42,500 nt of DNA from Symbiodinium natans (lineage: Eukaryota; Sar; Dinophyceae; Suessiales; Symbiodiniaceae): positions 630,001 to 672,500 of the forward strand of contig CAJNDS010001757.1 in the NCBI GenBank assembly GCA_905221605.1, read 5' to 3'. Of this stretch, positions 1-8,960 are shown piece by piece. The position numbers were made by a program, and so were the translations under genes. The number at the start of each line of letters is the position of its first letter. Within the stretch, counting starts at the first letter, position 1. The notes beneath the pieces are model-generated. The model had not been told where the DNA came from. It ran no database searches and was given only the letters and a program-made list of their open reading frames with translations.

Positions 1-41
1 AGGTTCCGAAGGTCTGGAGTCATGTTGGAGAAGGTTGAGAG
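1..41 (+). CDS. possible exon fragment at window edge
   Basis: Frame 1 is open from the window edge and reads RFRRSGVMLEKVER up to a GT donor (GAG AG|GTGTACGG). The block is non-repetitive and is followed by degenerate CCCTAAA. Its phase does not join directly to the next candidate exon at 209, so an exon is missing or the call is wrong. Product unknown. Confidence 0.3.
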
Positions 42-208
42 GTGTACGGCGCACACCCTGAAAGCCTGAGCCCTTAGTCCTGCAATCCCTAAACCCTAAA
101 ACCTAAACCAGACACCCTAAACCCTGAAACTGTAAACCCTCAACCACCCCAAAAAGATCCAAAAAGCCTGAAGTCCCGTGCCCCTTTATCAAATCCATGC
201 GTGGCCAG

Positions 209-679
209 GGTGCCGGCGCCGAAAAAGACGAGTCCGTCGAAAGTCCGATGAACTCTGGCAGACCAGCGCACTTTGGCCACGGAGATCGGTGTAGGAGTTT
301 AGGGTTTAGGGTTTGGGGCTTAGGTTTCAGGGTTTAGGGTTTTGTAGGTGTTCAGGATCTAGGGTTCAGAGTTTTAGGGTTCTGGGCTCAGGGGTTTAAG
401 GTCTAGGGTTCAGGATGTCGGGCTGAGGGTTAAGGGGTTGCAGGTTTCTGGAAAGGGAGATCAAGGAACTTCACGACATGTCTGACTCGGGCAAGCATTG
501 GATGTAGGGCGCAAAGCACCGGGGGCACAGCCCTGACTCCTGAAATCCCAAGCTTCAGAAGTTCCGGGGGGTTTGGGGCACCGTGGCAAAGACAAGGAAC
601 CCGAAACCCGAAACCCCAAACCTAAACCCGTAAACCGGTCAAGACGCAGGGGAAGGGTGCCGAGTTGGTTCTTGGAGCT
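209..679 (+). CDS. three-exon gene fragment, unknown product
   Basis: Proposed exons are 209-288, 444-503 and 650-679. The acceptors are GGCCAG, TTGCAG and ACGCAG, and the donors CG|GTGTAG, AT|GTAGGG and CT|GTACTT. Phase is kept across both introns (2 then 2). The second exon reads FLEREIKELHDMSDSGKHW, a hydrophilic stretch that looks helical. Both introns (155 and 146 bases) consist largely of degenerate telomere-type sequence. No start or stop is seen, so this is an internal piece of a gene. No family is recognised. Confidence 0.45.
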
Positions 680-940
680 GTACTTGTAATTTTGGGTTTA
701 GGCCCTAAATTACAAAATTTTAAACCCTAAGCCCTAAACTGTAAAATTCTTAACTCTAAATTACTAAATTCTGCTTAGCCCTAAAGTCTAAATTCTAAAC
801 CCCAACCCTAAACTGTAAATTCTTAACTCTAACCCCATTGAGGGTTAGGATCTGGCAGCCCTCAGGGTCTTGGGCTAGTTGAGCTCTCGTGTTGCTCAGC
901 TGAGGCTTCGCCCACTAGGCCAGCCGACTGCTGCTGAAGG

Positions 941-1078
941 GTTTAGGGTTTAGGGTTTAGGGTTTAGGGTTTAGGGTTTAGGGTTTAGGGTTTAGGGTTT
1001 AGGGTTTAGCGTTTAGCGTTTAGGGTTTAGGGTTTAGGGTGTAGGGTTTAGGGTTCAGGTATTTTAGGGTTTAGGGTT
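941..1078 (+). repeat. interstitial (TTTAGGG)n array
   Basis: Roughly 18 units of TTTAGGG with a few point variants (TTTAGCG, TGTAGGG). It begins directly after a possible coding block at 900-940 (frame begins LRLRPLGQ; donor GAAGG|GTTTAG). TTTAGGG is the Arabidopsis-type telomere unit known from dinoflagellates. Unique sequence on both sides makes this internal rather than a chromosome end. Confidence 0.95.
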
Positions 1079-1297
1079 TGGGGCGCACCGTAGAGAGATT
1101 GGTAGACCAAAGTGCTGCTGGAGTGCATCGACTCTTGCGGTTTAGGGTTTGGGGTTTGTTCCGGGGCTTGCGAGCTTGTTCCCCTGCGCGCAACGCTCAC
1201 AAACTTCTGTAGCTTTGCTGCACCGTGCCTTGTTCGGATGCCCGAGTATCCTCCTTGTTCTCTTTGTTTTTGGGGGGGTGGGTTCCCGTATCAAACC

Positions 1298-1398
1298 TTG
1301 GGATGTTCCCCCTTTTGCTAACAGTCCTTAATCGGCATTATAGTAGGGGTACTAGAATCCCTATGAAGGAGCTGTTCGTATAAGGGGGAACATCCCAA
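1298..1398. mobile_element. fold-back element, family A, copy 1
   Basis: About 101 bases with near-perfect terminal inverted repeats: TTGGGATGTTCCCCCTT on the left and its complement on the right. The interior contains TAACAGTCCTTAAT and a partly complementary GAGCTGTTCGTAT, so the whole unit can fold. Related copies lie at 1986-2086 and 33491-33590. There is no coding capacity, so it is a MITE-like non-autonomous element. Confidence 0.8.
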
Positions 1399-1985
1399 AT
1401 CAAAGCCGCTAAACAAAAAGTGAAACTACCAAAAACCTATTCCAGTTCATGTTTTGGCCCGGATATCAGAGCCCCTGCACCTCTGAAGCTTATTGCCTGT
1501 ATCATGATTCCAAGCCCCTGGGACCCTCAACCCGAAACCCTGAACCCCAAACCCTGAACCCTAGACCCTAAACCCTAAATCCTAAAACCCCAACCATAAT
1601 GAAGCCCCATAAAGCCCACAGCACTCTAAGGGTTCAGGGTTTCGGGTTTTGGGTTTGGGGTGCCCTTGGACCTTTAAACCCTAAACCCTAAACCCTAAAC
1701 CCTAAACCCTAAACCCTAAACCCTAAACCCTAAACCCTAAACCCTAAACCCTAAACCCTAAACCCTAAACCCTAAACCGTGTTTCTCGATGGTGAGTAGC
1801 CCTGGGCCAGGCGGCTGCCCGCCAGTCCCTGCCAAGGCTTCATTTAGGGGTTAGGGTGGCCCCTATTCCCCTTTTTAGGGTTTAGGCTCCCTCATACCCC
1901 TTTTTTAACGGTTTAGGTTCCCTCATAAGCCCGGTTAGGCCAAGAAGGGTAGCCTTTCTTCTTCAGTTGGATTTAGGATTTAGGC
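1399..1985. other. gene-poor stretch with CCCTAAA array
   Basis: Contains a short possible coding block near 1470-1530, a regular (CCCTAAA)n array at 1674-1778 (about 15 units) and degenerate telomere-like text on both sides. I see no convincing gene here. Confidence 0.6.
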
Positions 1986-2086
1986 TGGGATGTTCCCCCT
2001 TACACTAACAGTCCCTAATAGGGATTACAACAGGGGGTGCTCTAATCTCTAGTAAGGAGCTGTTAGTATAAGGGGGCTCATCCCAA
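1986..2086. mobile_element. fold-back element, family A, copy 2
   Basis: Same ends and length as the element at 1298-1398. The left arm starts TGGGATGTTCCCCCTTA and the right arm ends AAGGGGGCTCATCCCA. The internal CTAACAGTCCCTAATAGGG matches the other copies with point differences. Confidence 0.8.
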
Positions 2087-2615
2087 GTTTAGGGTATAGC
2101 GTTTCGCGTTTGGTGTTCGGGCCGCGAGGCAAACGTACACCCGAACTCCTGGAGCTTATCTCAAGCCCTCTGCTGAACCCTAGCCCCCTCTCAACCCTTC
2201 ACCTTACAATCCTAGGCCCCAAACGTTCTTGAGCTGTCCACCAGGGATTGTCCAACACAGCGACCTCTCCGAACGCGCAAAGCAGGAGGCAGCCAGGAAG
2301 CTCGACCCCCCTCCCCCCCCCCCCCCCCCGAATACGCCGAACTTTAAAACATCCAAGCCGCTCCAGACCATGAACTTCTTTTCTTTCTGTCTAGGCGGGC
2401 CTGTTACAGCTTCTAGCAAGGCCTATGATGTTCGGGGTAGTATGCAAAAAGTAAAAGGGGCCAACTGTTTCCGCAACTCAACCCCCCTCAACACAACAAA
2501 CAAACACCTGAATGCGCTTCGCGCCCCGGAGGCCGAAAGCTGCGATGCTCAGCCGGGAGCAGTGTGCACCCCAAGGGCCGGAGAGGGTTTAGGATGGGAT
2601 CTAGAGGTGTTAGGG

Positions 2616-2878
2616 TTAAACCCTAAACCCTAAACCCTAAACCCTAAACCCTAAACCCTAAACCCTAAACCCTAAACCCTAAACCCTAAACCCTAAACCC
2701 TAAACCCTAAACCCTAAACCCTAAACCCTAAAACCCTAAACCCTAAACCCTATACCCTAAACCCTAAACCCTAAACCCTAAGCCCTAAACCCTAAACCCT
2801 AAACCCTAAACCCTAAACACTAAACCCTAAACACTAAACCCCCTAAACCCTAAACCCCAAACCCTAAACCTAAACCCT
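2616..2878 (-). repeat. interstitial (CCCTAAA)n array
   Basis: About 37 near-perfect CCCTAAA units, with sporadic variants at the right edge (CACTAAA, CCCCAAA). Opposite in orientation to the arrays at 941 and 3902. Upstream, 2250-2330 has a short open block (reading ERAKQEAARKLD) that may be an exon but has no clear partner. Confidence 0.95.
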
Positions 2879-3103
2879 TTTTGGGGTGTAAGGTTCGTAG
2901 GCCCAGATTAGCGCTAGGCTTGGGCGGTTAGCGGGTTTGGGCTGTTAGGGTCTTGGGTGTAGGTTTTTGTGGGTTTAGGGCTCAGTAAACCCTAAACCCT
3001 AAACCCTAAACCCTTTTTGAGGGCTCTGTGAGGGCGAAGGCTTGGCACAATGATTCAAGAGGGGGTTTGTAGGGGTAAAGTCTCAAGTGAAGTTTAGTCG
3101 ATT

Positions 3104-3370
3104 CTTGGTAGCCCAGTGGTACCCTTTTGCCCTTTCCTTTTTTTGGGTTCAATGTTCTCTGATACTTGGAGGTTCATGGCACTTAATAACCAATTATAAC
3201 TGTACTTAATAACCCACTCATAAACCCCTTGAGTGCCCTAATATGGTTGTAAGTACATTCATAGCTACAGTTAGAGTTTGGTTAATAAGTACCATGAACC
3301 TCCAAGTAAAAGCAACCAACCCCCCAAAAAAGGGTACCCTTGTTATAATGAGGTTACTGGGGCTACCAAG
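3104..3370. mobile_element. nested fold-back: outer arms around a family B element
   Basis: Outer arms are CTTGGTAGCCC at 3104 and GGGCTACCAAG ending at 3370, with further matching TGGTACCC/GGGTACCC and TTTTTTTGGG/CCCCAAAAAA segments. Between them, at 3164-3307, sits a complete family B element. The simplest reading is one fold-back inserted near the apex of another, or one longer element whose inner half defines family B. Confidence 0.65.
3164..3307. mobile_element. fold-back element, family B, copy 1
   Basis: Ends are ACTTGGAGGTTCATGGCACT and its near complement (AGTACCATGAACCTCCAAGT). Subterminal AATTATAACTGTACTTA is shared with the other B copies (4518, 16229, 34169). The B consensus carries GAG|GTTCATGG at the left and CCAAG at the right, which are usable as splice donor and acceptor. 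Splicing of this copy is not tested by flanking exons. Confidence 0.8.
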
Positions 3371-3430
3371 CATTAGGGCTTTAGGGTTTAGGGTTTAGGG
3401 TTTAGGGTTTAGGGCTTCGCGGTGTTGGAG

Positions 3431-3513
3431 TTGGGCTTCGATGCTCGATGTGTCCTGAACCTCTTCTCCACACTCGAAACTTCGGCTGGCCAGTTTGTTC
3501 CGGGATCGATTGG
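3431..3513 (+). CDS. single strong exon, unknown product
   Basis: A non-repetitive 83-base block between telomere-type arrays. The frame after GGAG reads FDARCVLNLFSTLETSAG and onward, open to a donor ATTGG|GTTTAGGG that is itself the first telomere unit. Third codon positions are mostly G or C. No domain is recognised and neighbouring exons are not securely phased. Confidence 0.5.
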
Positions 3514-3840
3514 GTTTAGGGTTTAGGGTTCAGGGTTCAGGGGTGAGGGCTTGGGGCTTAGGGTTTAGGGTAAAGGGTTTAGGGTTTAGGGGTTCAGCGT
3601 GCACCTATATTAGAGCCCTAACTGGGTTCAAGGGCCTGTTTGGGAGATGGGGGGGGGGGGGTTGATCTGAGGGATGGTCCTTCTTGGTACTTGAAAGTTG
3701 TCAGACTCTGCGAGAATAGGGACCTTCTCAACCCCACACCCTAAACCCCAAACCCTAAACGCCTTAAACCCTGAGCCCTAAACCCCTCTCCTCCCCGCGG
3801 GCCACCCCTGCCTAGGTCTGCTGCCTTCTCCGGCCCACAG

Positions 3841-4750
3841 CCAGCCCGGCCCCCGAAGCCGAGCCCGAGCCCAACGAGGAGAACCAAGGCGTCCACGATG
3901 TGGGGTTTAGGGTTTAGGGTTTCGGGTTTAGGGTTTAGGGTTTAGGGTCTAGGGTTTAGGGTGTAGGGTGTAGGGTGTAGGGTGTAGGGTTTAGGGTTTA
4001 GGGTTTAGAGGGCTCTTTGCTTACTTTGCTTGCCTTGCTCGCTTTGTTTGCCTTGCTTGCCTTGCTTGCTTTGCTTGCTTTGCTTGCTGCGCGTGCTTCG
4101 CTTGCTTCGCTTCGCTTCGCTTCGCTTCGCTTCGCTTCGCTTCGCTTCGCTCGGCTGTGCTGTGCTGTGCTGTGCTGTGCTGTGCTGTGCTGTGCTGTGC
4201 TGTGCTGTGCTGTGCTGTGCTGTGCTGTGCTGTGCTGTGCTGTGCTGTGCTGTGCTGTGCTGTGCTGTGCTGTGCTTGCTGCTGTTTGTGTTGGGCTTTG
4301 GGGCCCGGGTTTAGGGTTTTACTTTTTCGTTTTTCGCAGGGTGGGGACCGGACGTTTCTACATTGGCCCGGGGCCTTCAACCCCGCACCGTAAATAAACA
4401 CACCCTAAGTACACCCTGAATAAACCCTATGCAAACCCTAAATACACCATAACCAGACCCTAAATAAACCGTGAACGAACCCTAAATAAGCACCGCACAC
4501 CCGAAGCCCAAACCCCCACTTGGAGGTTCCTGGCACCTAACTAGCCACTTATAACTGTACTTATAACTGTACTTATAACTGTACTTATAACTGTACTTAG
4601 AACCATATTAGCCACTTAAGGGGCTTATAAGTGGGTTCTAAGTGCAGTTATAATTGGTTAGTAAGTAGCATGAACCTCCAAGCAAGAAGCCCGAAGACAA
4701 GCAGGCGAGGCGCCGCAGAGCCAGGAAGGCCAACAGCCGCCCAGGAGCAG
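3841..4750 (+). CDS. three-exon fragment of a basic, Pro/Glu-rich protein
   Basis: Exons 3841-3899, 4491-4525 and 4683-4750 join in phase (0, then 2). They read SPAPEAEPEPNEENQGVHD, then HRTPEAQTPTW, then KKPEDKQARRRRARKANSR. Donors are GAT|GTGGGG, GGAG|GTTCCTGG and GCAG|GCAGTTTAG (a GC donor). The first intron (591 bases) holds a telomere array and two pentamer arrays. The second (157 bases) is a family B element. The third begins directly as the TTTTAGGG array. The cluster of Arg and Lys suggests a nucleic-acid-binding or nuclear segment, but that is inference. Confidence 0.55.
3902..4010 (+). repeat. (TTTAGGG)n array with TGTAGGG sub-block
   Basis: Starts two bases after the donor of the exon at 3841. 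It includes a run of four TGTAGGG units (about 3958-3987), an example of a variant unit amplified locally. Confidence 0.9.
4018..4276. repeat. three successive pentamer arrays (GCTTx, CTTCG, CTGTG)
   Basis: Alternating GCTTT/GCTTGC units run to about 4095, CTTCG units to about 4150, then about 24 near-perfect CTGTG units to 4276. All share a 5-base period. Long apparent open frames here (Leu/Ala-rich or Ala/Gln-rich on either strand) are products of the repeat and not genes. The block lies inside the proposed intron 3900-4490. Confidence 0.9.
4518..4683. mobile_element. fold-back element, family B, copy 2 (introner-like)
   Basis: The left end ACTTGGAGGTTCCTGGCACC mirrors the right end. The interior carries four copies of ATAACTGTACTT. 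Splicing GGAG|GTTCCTGG to CCAAG|C joins two coding blocks in phase (see 3841-4750), so this copy appears to be an entire intron. Confidence 0.75.
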
Positions 4751-4753
4751 GCA

Positions 4754-5024
4754 GTTTAGGGTTTTAGGGTTTTAGGGTTTTAGGGTTTTAGGGTTTTAGG
4801 GTTTTAGGGTTTTAGGGTTTTAGGGTTTTAGGGTTTTAGGGTTTTAGGGTTTTAGGGTTTTAGGGTTTTAGGGTTTTAGGGTTTTAGGGTTTTAGGGTGT
4901 TAGGGTTTTAGGGTTTTAGGGTTTTAGGGTTTTAGGGTTTTAGGGTTTTAGGGGTTTAGGGGTTTAGGGGTTTAGGGGTTTAGGGGTTTAGGGTTTAGGG
5001 TTTAGGGTAAGTTTAGGGTTTAGT
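4754..5024 (+). repeat. octamer (TTTTAGGG)n array grading into TTTAGGGG and TTTAGGG
   Basis: About 25 near-perfect TTTTAGGG units (the Chlamydomonas-type telomere octamer) to about 4950, then five TTTAGGGG units, then TTTAGGG. It starts at a GC splice donor (GCAG|GCAGTTTAGG). Confidence 0.95.
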
Positions 5025-5150
5025 GTGGAGGGTTCAGAGCACAACCCTGGTCCGTAAGCCCGAAACCTCAGGGTTCGGGTCTTGGAGCTTGCTAGGCCAC
5101 AGGGCTTATGGTTTAGGGCTTGTGGGGGGGGGCGGGGTTGGGGGGTTTAG

Positions 5151-5309
5151 GAGGGTTTACTTGAAAGTTCAGCTGTTCAGGGGTAGTTATACGTAGGATT
5201 CGAAGTATGTTATAATATAGGCTACCTTACTTGTATGACCCTACTTACAACTACCCATGAGCCTTCAACTAGGAGTCTCAATTGGGATTTTTTCGTTGCC
5301 TCTTCTGGG
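5151..5309 (+). CDS. two small exons around a family C introner
   Basis: Exon 5151-5166 (RVYLK) and exon 5273-5309 (ESQLGFFRCLFW) are separated by a family C fold-back spanning 5159-5274. Donor is AAA|GTTCAGCTG and acceptor CTTCAACTAG. The join is in phase 0. The exons are short, so the open frame alone is weak. The support is that the intron boundaries coincide with element ends, as in other C copies. Confidence 0.4.
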
Positions 5310-5430
5310 GTAAACCCTGAACCCCAAATATTGTGAGAATGTCCGCCACAGACTTCTTAGGGCTTCAGGGCCGCCTTGGGGGTTTGGAGGTTTCGGCTTA
5401 ACGGCGTTTAGGACGTAGGACCCAGACCAG

Positions 5431-5649
5431 GGCGTGAAAGAACAAGCCCGGCTGCTGCCCCAGCTGTTGGACGAACCGAGGGTGCGAGCTGCTTGGCAGT
5501 CTGTAGGAGCTTGTAATCGATTTAGGCTATTTAGGGCTTGGATTTGGGGCTTTAAGTTCTAAAGCCCTGAAACCCTAAGGCCTTAAGACCCTAAGCAGCC
5601 TCGTCTCGCACAACAAGATCGCTTGGGTATCCTCGGCGTCGCTGCGCAG
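5431..5649 (+). CDS. two-exon fragment, unknown product
   Basis: Exon 5431-5502 (acceptor ACCAG, donor TCT|GTAGGAG) reads EQARLLPQLLDEPRVRAAWQ, an amphipathic helical stretch. Exon 5599-5649 (acceptor AAGCAG, GC donor CAG|GCGCCC) reads PRLAQQDRLGILGVAAQ in the same phase. A competing reading of the second block in another frame (SHNKIAWVSSASLRRR) runs to a TGA at 5693-5695 and could be a terminal exon. Confidence 0.5.
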
Positions 5650-5868
5650 GCGCCCACTTGACGCCCTGCTACCGCCCATACGCTTCAAGGCCTGAGGGGG
5701 TTCTTTGAGGATTCTTCTTGTGCTTGTAAGGTTGACCAATTGAAAATTTTCTTCTCAACCCAAAGCCCGTACCCGGGTGCAGGTTCTCTTTTAAACTCCA
5801 TGAAGCCCAAGGGCTTTCAGGGTTTGGGTGGCAGTCTCCAAGGAGTATCTCCAAAGGCGCTCGGATCC

Positions 5869-5958
5869 TAAACCCCAAACCCTAAACCCCAAACGCCAAA
5901 CCCCAAACCCTAAACCCTAAACCCTAAACCCCTAAACCCCTAAACCCCTAAACCCCTA
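5869..5958 (-). repeat. mixed CCCTAAA / CCCCAAA / CCCCTAAA array
   Basis: About 12 units in which the canonical heptamer shifts to CCCCTAAA octamers at the right edge. Confidence 0.85.
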
Positions 5959-6095
5959 TTGGGGTAGCCGTTGCTACAGTAGAGGAGCCTCGATTCCCTA
6001 GATCCGGAGTTTGGAGCCCCGACTTCTGAAGCTTGGAAGCCCGAGGAAGCCTCAGACGCAACACCCAAAAGCCAAAACCCGAAACCCGAATCTTA

Positions 6096-6182
6096 GGGTT
6101 TAGGGTTTAGGGTTTAGGGTTTAGGGTTTAGGGTTTAGGGTTTAGGGTTTAGGGTTTAGGGTTTAGGGTTTAGGGTTTAGGG
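6096..6182 (+). repeat. (TTTAGGG)n array
   Basis: About 12 perfect units, immediately followed by short CCCTAAA-orientation text at 6186-6215, so the strand flips within a few bases just before the exon at 6223. Confidence 0.95.
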
Positions 6183-6222
6183 CCTAAATCCTAAACCCTA
6201 AGCCCTAAACCCTACAACCCAG

Positions 6223-6792
6223 AGCCTCGAGGTGCGGGACGTGGTGATCTGGGGCTCTCCGAGCGTCAGCGCGGCACCCTGGGAACGTGGGAGGGGCGCG
6301 AGTTTGGGGTGGTGGGCGGTTTAGGGTTCAGGGGTTTAGGGGCTTGGGGGTTTAGGGGTTTAGGGTTTAGGGTTAGGTTTAGGGTTTAGGGGTTTAGGGT
6401 TTAGGGTTTAGGGGCTTGGGAGTTTAAAAGGATTTAGGGTTCAGGCCTTTAGGCAGCAAGTTTCGGTCTAGGATTTGGGGCTTAGGCTTTTGAATTCGGG
6501 CTTAGGGGGACAAAGCTGGGGTCTTCAAAGGATCTATTTCGGGTCTAGGGTCTAGAGAGCTTCCAACTCCACAGCCCTCTCAACCCAAAACCTCGAAAGG
6601 CCCTGAAACCCTAAACTCTAAGTCCCAAATCCTATAAACCAGAAACCCTACGTCCTAAACCCTAAACCCCAAGCGCTAAAGCCTATAAGCCCCGAAGCCT
6701 AAAAGCCCAAGTTTTTGGTGAGGCTGGCCCTACATCCGGCCCCCCGACTGGAAGCCTCCGACCAGCCTTGCACCTGTCTCAGCCTGCAAGGG
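6223..6792 (+). CDS. two-exon fragment, unknown product
   Basis: Exon 6223-6286 (acceptor ACCCAG) reads SLEVRDVVIWGSPSVSAAPW and ends at GAA C|GTGGGAGG. Exon 6723-6792 (acceptor GGTGAG) reads WPYIRPPDWKPPTSLAPVSA and ends at AAGGG|GTTAAGG. The join is in phase 1. The 436-base intron consists mostly of TTTAGGG/TTTAGGGG variants. Trp- and Pro-rich; no family recognised. Confidence 0.55.
6318..6418 (+). repeat. TTTAGGGG / TTTAGGG mixed array
   Basis: Interspersed 7- and 8-base units inside the proposed intron 6287-6722. Confidence 0.85.
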
Positions 6793-7221
6793 GTTAAGGG
6801 CTTATGATGAAGGTTTAGGTTTTACAAGTAGGGTTTAGTCTTCAGCTTTCAGGTGGGTGAAGGGTTTAAGGTATAGCTTTTGGTATAGAAGGTTTCGGGT
6901 ATGTAGCGCCTTCGTATTCTTCCGCTTTCGGGTCTAGGGTCAAAGCCGCTTTGCATCCAACGCCTTGGGTTTAAGGATTGATGTTTTTGGTTTTTGGCTG
7001 GGGGGGTGTCCTGGTTTCTCAGGACATAGTGCGCTGAGGGTTTAAGGGGCCCACAAACCCTACGGTTGAAGGTGCAGGGTTTGGGGTAGAGGGCCAAGGG
7101 ACTAGTTTTGTAGTGCCCTGCAGCCCTAAACCCCCGACCGCGTTAAGCACGCAGCCCTTGGGCTTCAGCTTGCCCACGACCCTCAACCCTCAATCCTAGG
7201 GATTGGGGTTACCCTCAACCT

Positions 7222-7396
7222 TAAACTCTAAACCCTAAACCCTAAACCCTAAACCCTAAACCCTAAACCCTAAACCCTAAACCCTAAACCCGAAACCCGA
7301 AACCCGAAACCCGAAACCCTAAACCCTAAACCCTAAACCCTAAGCCCTAAACCCTAAACCCTAAACCCTAAACCCTAAACCCTAAACCCTAAACCC
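7222..7396 (-). repeat. (CCCTAAA)n array with CCCGAAA sub-block
   Basis: About 24 units. Four consecutive CCCGAAA units near 7288-7315 show local spread of one substitution. Confidence 0.9.
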
Positions 7397-7428
7397 TCCC
7401 CCTCTGAAATTCGAAGCTCACTTTCCAG

Positions 7429-7480
7429 GCTCGGTTGGACTTCCTCCACCAGCGCGACCCGCTGTCGATGACCAGTCAAG
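7429..7480 (+). CDS. strong single exon with GC donor
   Basis: After a pyrimidine-rich acceptor (CTCACTTTCCAG) the frame reads ARLDFLHQRDPLSMTSQ and ends at CAAG|GCAAGT, which is a consensus GC-type donor. Codon use is GC-rich at third positions. The following intron contains the TTTTAGGG/TTTTGGGG block. Confidence 0.6.
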
Positions 7481-7507
7481 GCAAGTTTGGTGCTTACCCG
7501 AAACCCT

Positions 7508-7826
7508 AGGGTTTAGGGTTTTAGGCTTTTAGGGTTTCAGGGTTTTAGGGCTTTGGGGTTTTAAATGGTTTTAAGGTTTTAGGCGTTTAGGTTTTAGGGT
7601 TTTAGGGTTTTAGGGTTTTAGGGTTTCAGGGTTTTAGGGTTTTAGGGTTTTGGGGTTTTGGGGTTTTGGGGTTTTTGGGTTTTTGGGGTTTTGGGGTTTT
7701 GGGGTTTTGGGGTTTTGGGGTTTTGGGGTTTTGGGGTTTTGGGGTTTTGGGGTTTTGGGGTTTTGGGGTTTTGGGGTTTTGGGGTTTTGGGGTTTAGGGT
7801 TTAGGGTTTAGGGTTTAGGGTTTAGC
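7508..7826 (+). repeat. TTTTAGGG then (TTTTGGGG)n then TTTAGGG array
   Basis: Octamers start as TTTTAGGG, become about 18 near-perfect TTTTGGGG units (7645-7790; the unit known from hypotrich ciliate telomeres), then return to TTTAGGG. The GTTTTGGG block is uniform, consistent with local amplification of one A-to-G change. Confidence 0.95.
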
Positions 7827-7941
7827 TGAAAGCCCTGTAAATTTAAGAGCCTCCGGCTCAAGCCGCCCACCCCGCTGGAGCATAGTTGAGAGGTCTAAAC
7901 CCGCTCGCATGGTTCGAAGATCATCCCAGCCTGCTCGGCAG

Positions 7942-7983
7942 AGTTCTGTGAACGTTTGGGGGCACCAGAACAACCTCAAGCAG
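7942..7983 (+). CDS. small exon before G-tract intron
   Basis: Acceptor TCGGCAG, donor AAGCAG|GTGGGTGGGG. In phase 0 it reads SSVNVWGHQNNLKQ with GC-rich third positions. In the phase that would join directly to the exon at 7429 it reads FCERLGAPEQPQA. Both are open, so the frame is uncertain. The adjacent intron begins as the long G tract. Confidence 0.45.
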
Positions 7984-8176
7984 GTGGGTGGGGGTTGGGG
8001 GGGGGGGAGGGGGGGGGGGGAGGGGGGGGGTGGGGGGGGGGTGGGGGGGCAGGGGGGTGGGGGGGGGCAGGGGGGTGGGGGGGGGGGGGGGGGGGGGGGG
8101 TGGGGGGGGGGGGGGGGGGGGGGGGGGTGGGGGGGGGGGTGGGGTGGGGGGGGGGTGGGGGGGGGGGTTGGGGGGG
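7984..8176 (+). repeat. about 190-base nearly pure G tract
   Basis: G runs of up to about 25, broken by single T, A or C. Apparent Gly-rich (+) and Pro-rich (-) open frames here are low-complexity artefacts. Strong potential for G-quadruplexes, and for sequencing or assembly error in run lengths. Confidence 0.9.
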
Positions 8177-8399
8177 CTCCACGAAAAAATTGTGCACCGA
8201 CCCGCGTTTTGGGGGGTAAGGAGGAAAGCTCCTCAAACCCATCCAACACGCCGCCAGGGTCGGCGGACCCTAGGCACCCTGAAAGCCCTACAAATCCCAA
8301 CCCTCAACCCTTAACTCCTGAAATCTAACGAGGCTTGGGGGCTTTTGTGCAGGGCTTTCGAGTTTTGGGGTTTCAGGGCTCGTGGTGTTGGTTCGGTCA

Positions 8400-8453
8400 G
8401 TTCTCGGGCATGGGAGCCCTACAGCCCGGACCTCCCCTACACCCCAGGCCCTG
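8400..8453 (+). CDS. possible short exon
   Basis: After TTCGGTCAG the frame reads FSGMGALQPGPPLHPRP to a TGA, or could splice out earlier. It is in the same phase as the exon at 8559, but the donor is unclear. Confidence 0.25.
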
Positions 8454-8558
8454 AAACCTAGTCCCTGAACCCAAACCTCCAAGCCCTAAACCCTAAACTT
8501 TTGCCCTAAACCCTAAACCCTAAACCACCACTTAAAACAATACACTCTCTCCGACCAG

Positions 8559-8700
8559 GGAATTGAAAGAAAGCGGCCAATTCGTTTTGGTGCCTTCAAG
8601 GAGGTAACTGGGGGTTTAGGGTTTAGGGCTGAGCCTTGCACCCGCTTCCCTTCAATCCCCCCCCCCCCCCCAGGTGACAAGAACCAAAGACCTAAAGTAG
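8559..8700 (+). CDS. last two exons of a gene, stop at 8698
   Basis: Exon 8559-8603 reads GIERKRPIRFGAFKE between CGACCAG and GAG|GTAACTGG. Exon 8674-8700 reads VTRTKDLK and a TAG stop, in the same phase 0. The 70-base intron is a compact example: GTAACT donor, two TTTAGGG units, then a run of about 14 C as pyrimidine tract and CAG. Strongly basic C terminus; family unknown. Confidence 0.6.
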
Positions 8701-8960
8701 CGTGGAGTAGTTGAGGATACTCCGGGAGGGGGGGGGGGGGGGAGGTTTGGGGGGAACCCTATGACAGAACTCAAGCTGAGAAGCCTGCAACATCCTGCAG
8801 GAGAACAACCTCCTGACGCATCTTCCAGTTTATAGGCTTCAGAGTATCGAAGTGATTTAGGCGATTAAGGTTAGGGGTATCCGTACACCCCAAACAACCC
8901 TAAGCCCTGGGGTTTAGGGTTTAGGGTTTAGGGTTTAGTGCTTTGAGGTTTGGCCTTAAG

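Noticed and set aside
2204-2633. Frames of 71 and 134 codons around the C run
   Set aside because: They cross a poly-C/G run and enter the CCCTAAA array. Only a short piece (ERAKQEAARKLD) looks exon-like, and it lacks a partner.
4017-4401. Leu/Ala/Cys-rich and Ala/Gln-rich frames of about 126 codons on both strands
   Set aside because: Produced by 5-base repeats with no stop in any phase.
7815-8328. Gly-rich and Pro-rich frames up to 161 codons
   Set aside because: Entirely due to the G tract; no independent coding signal.
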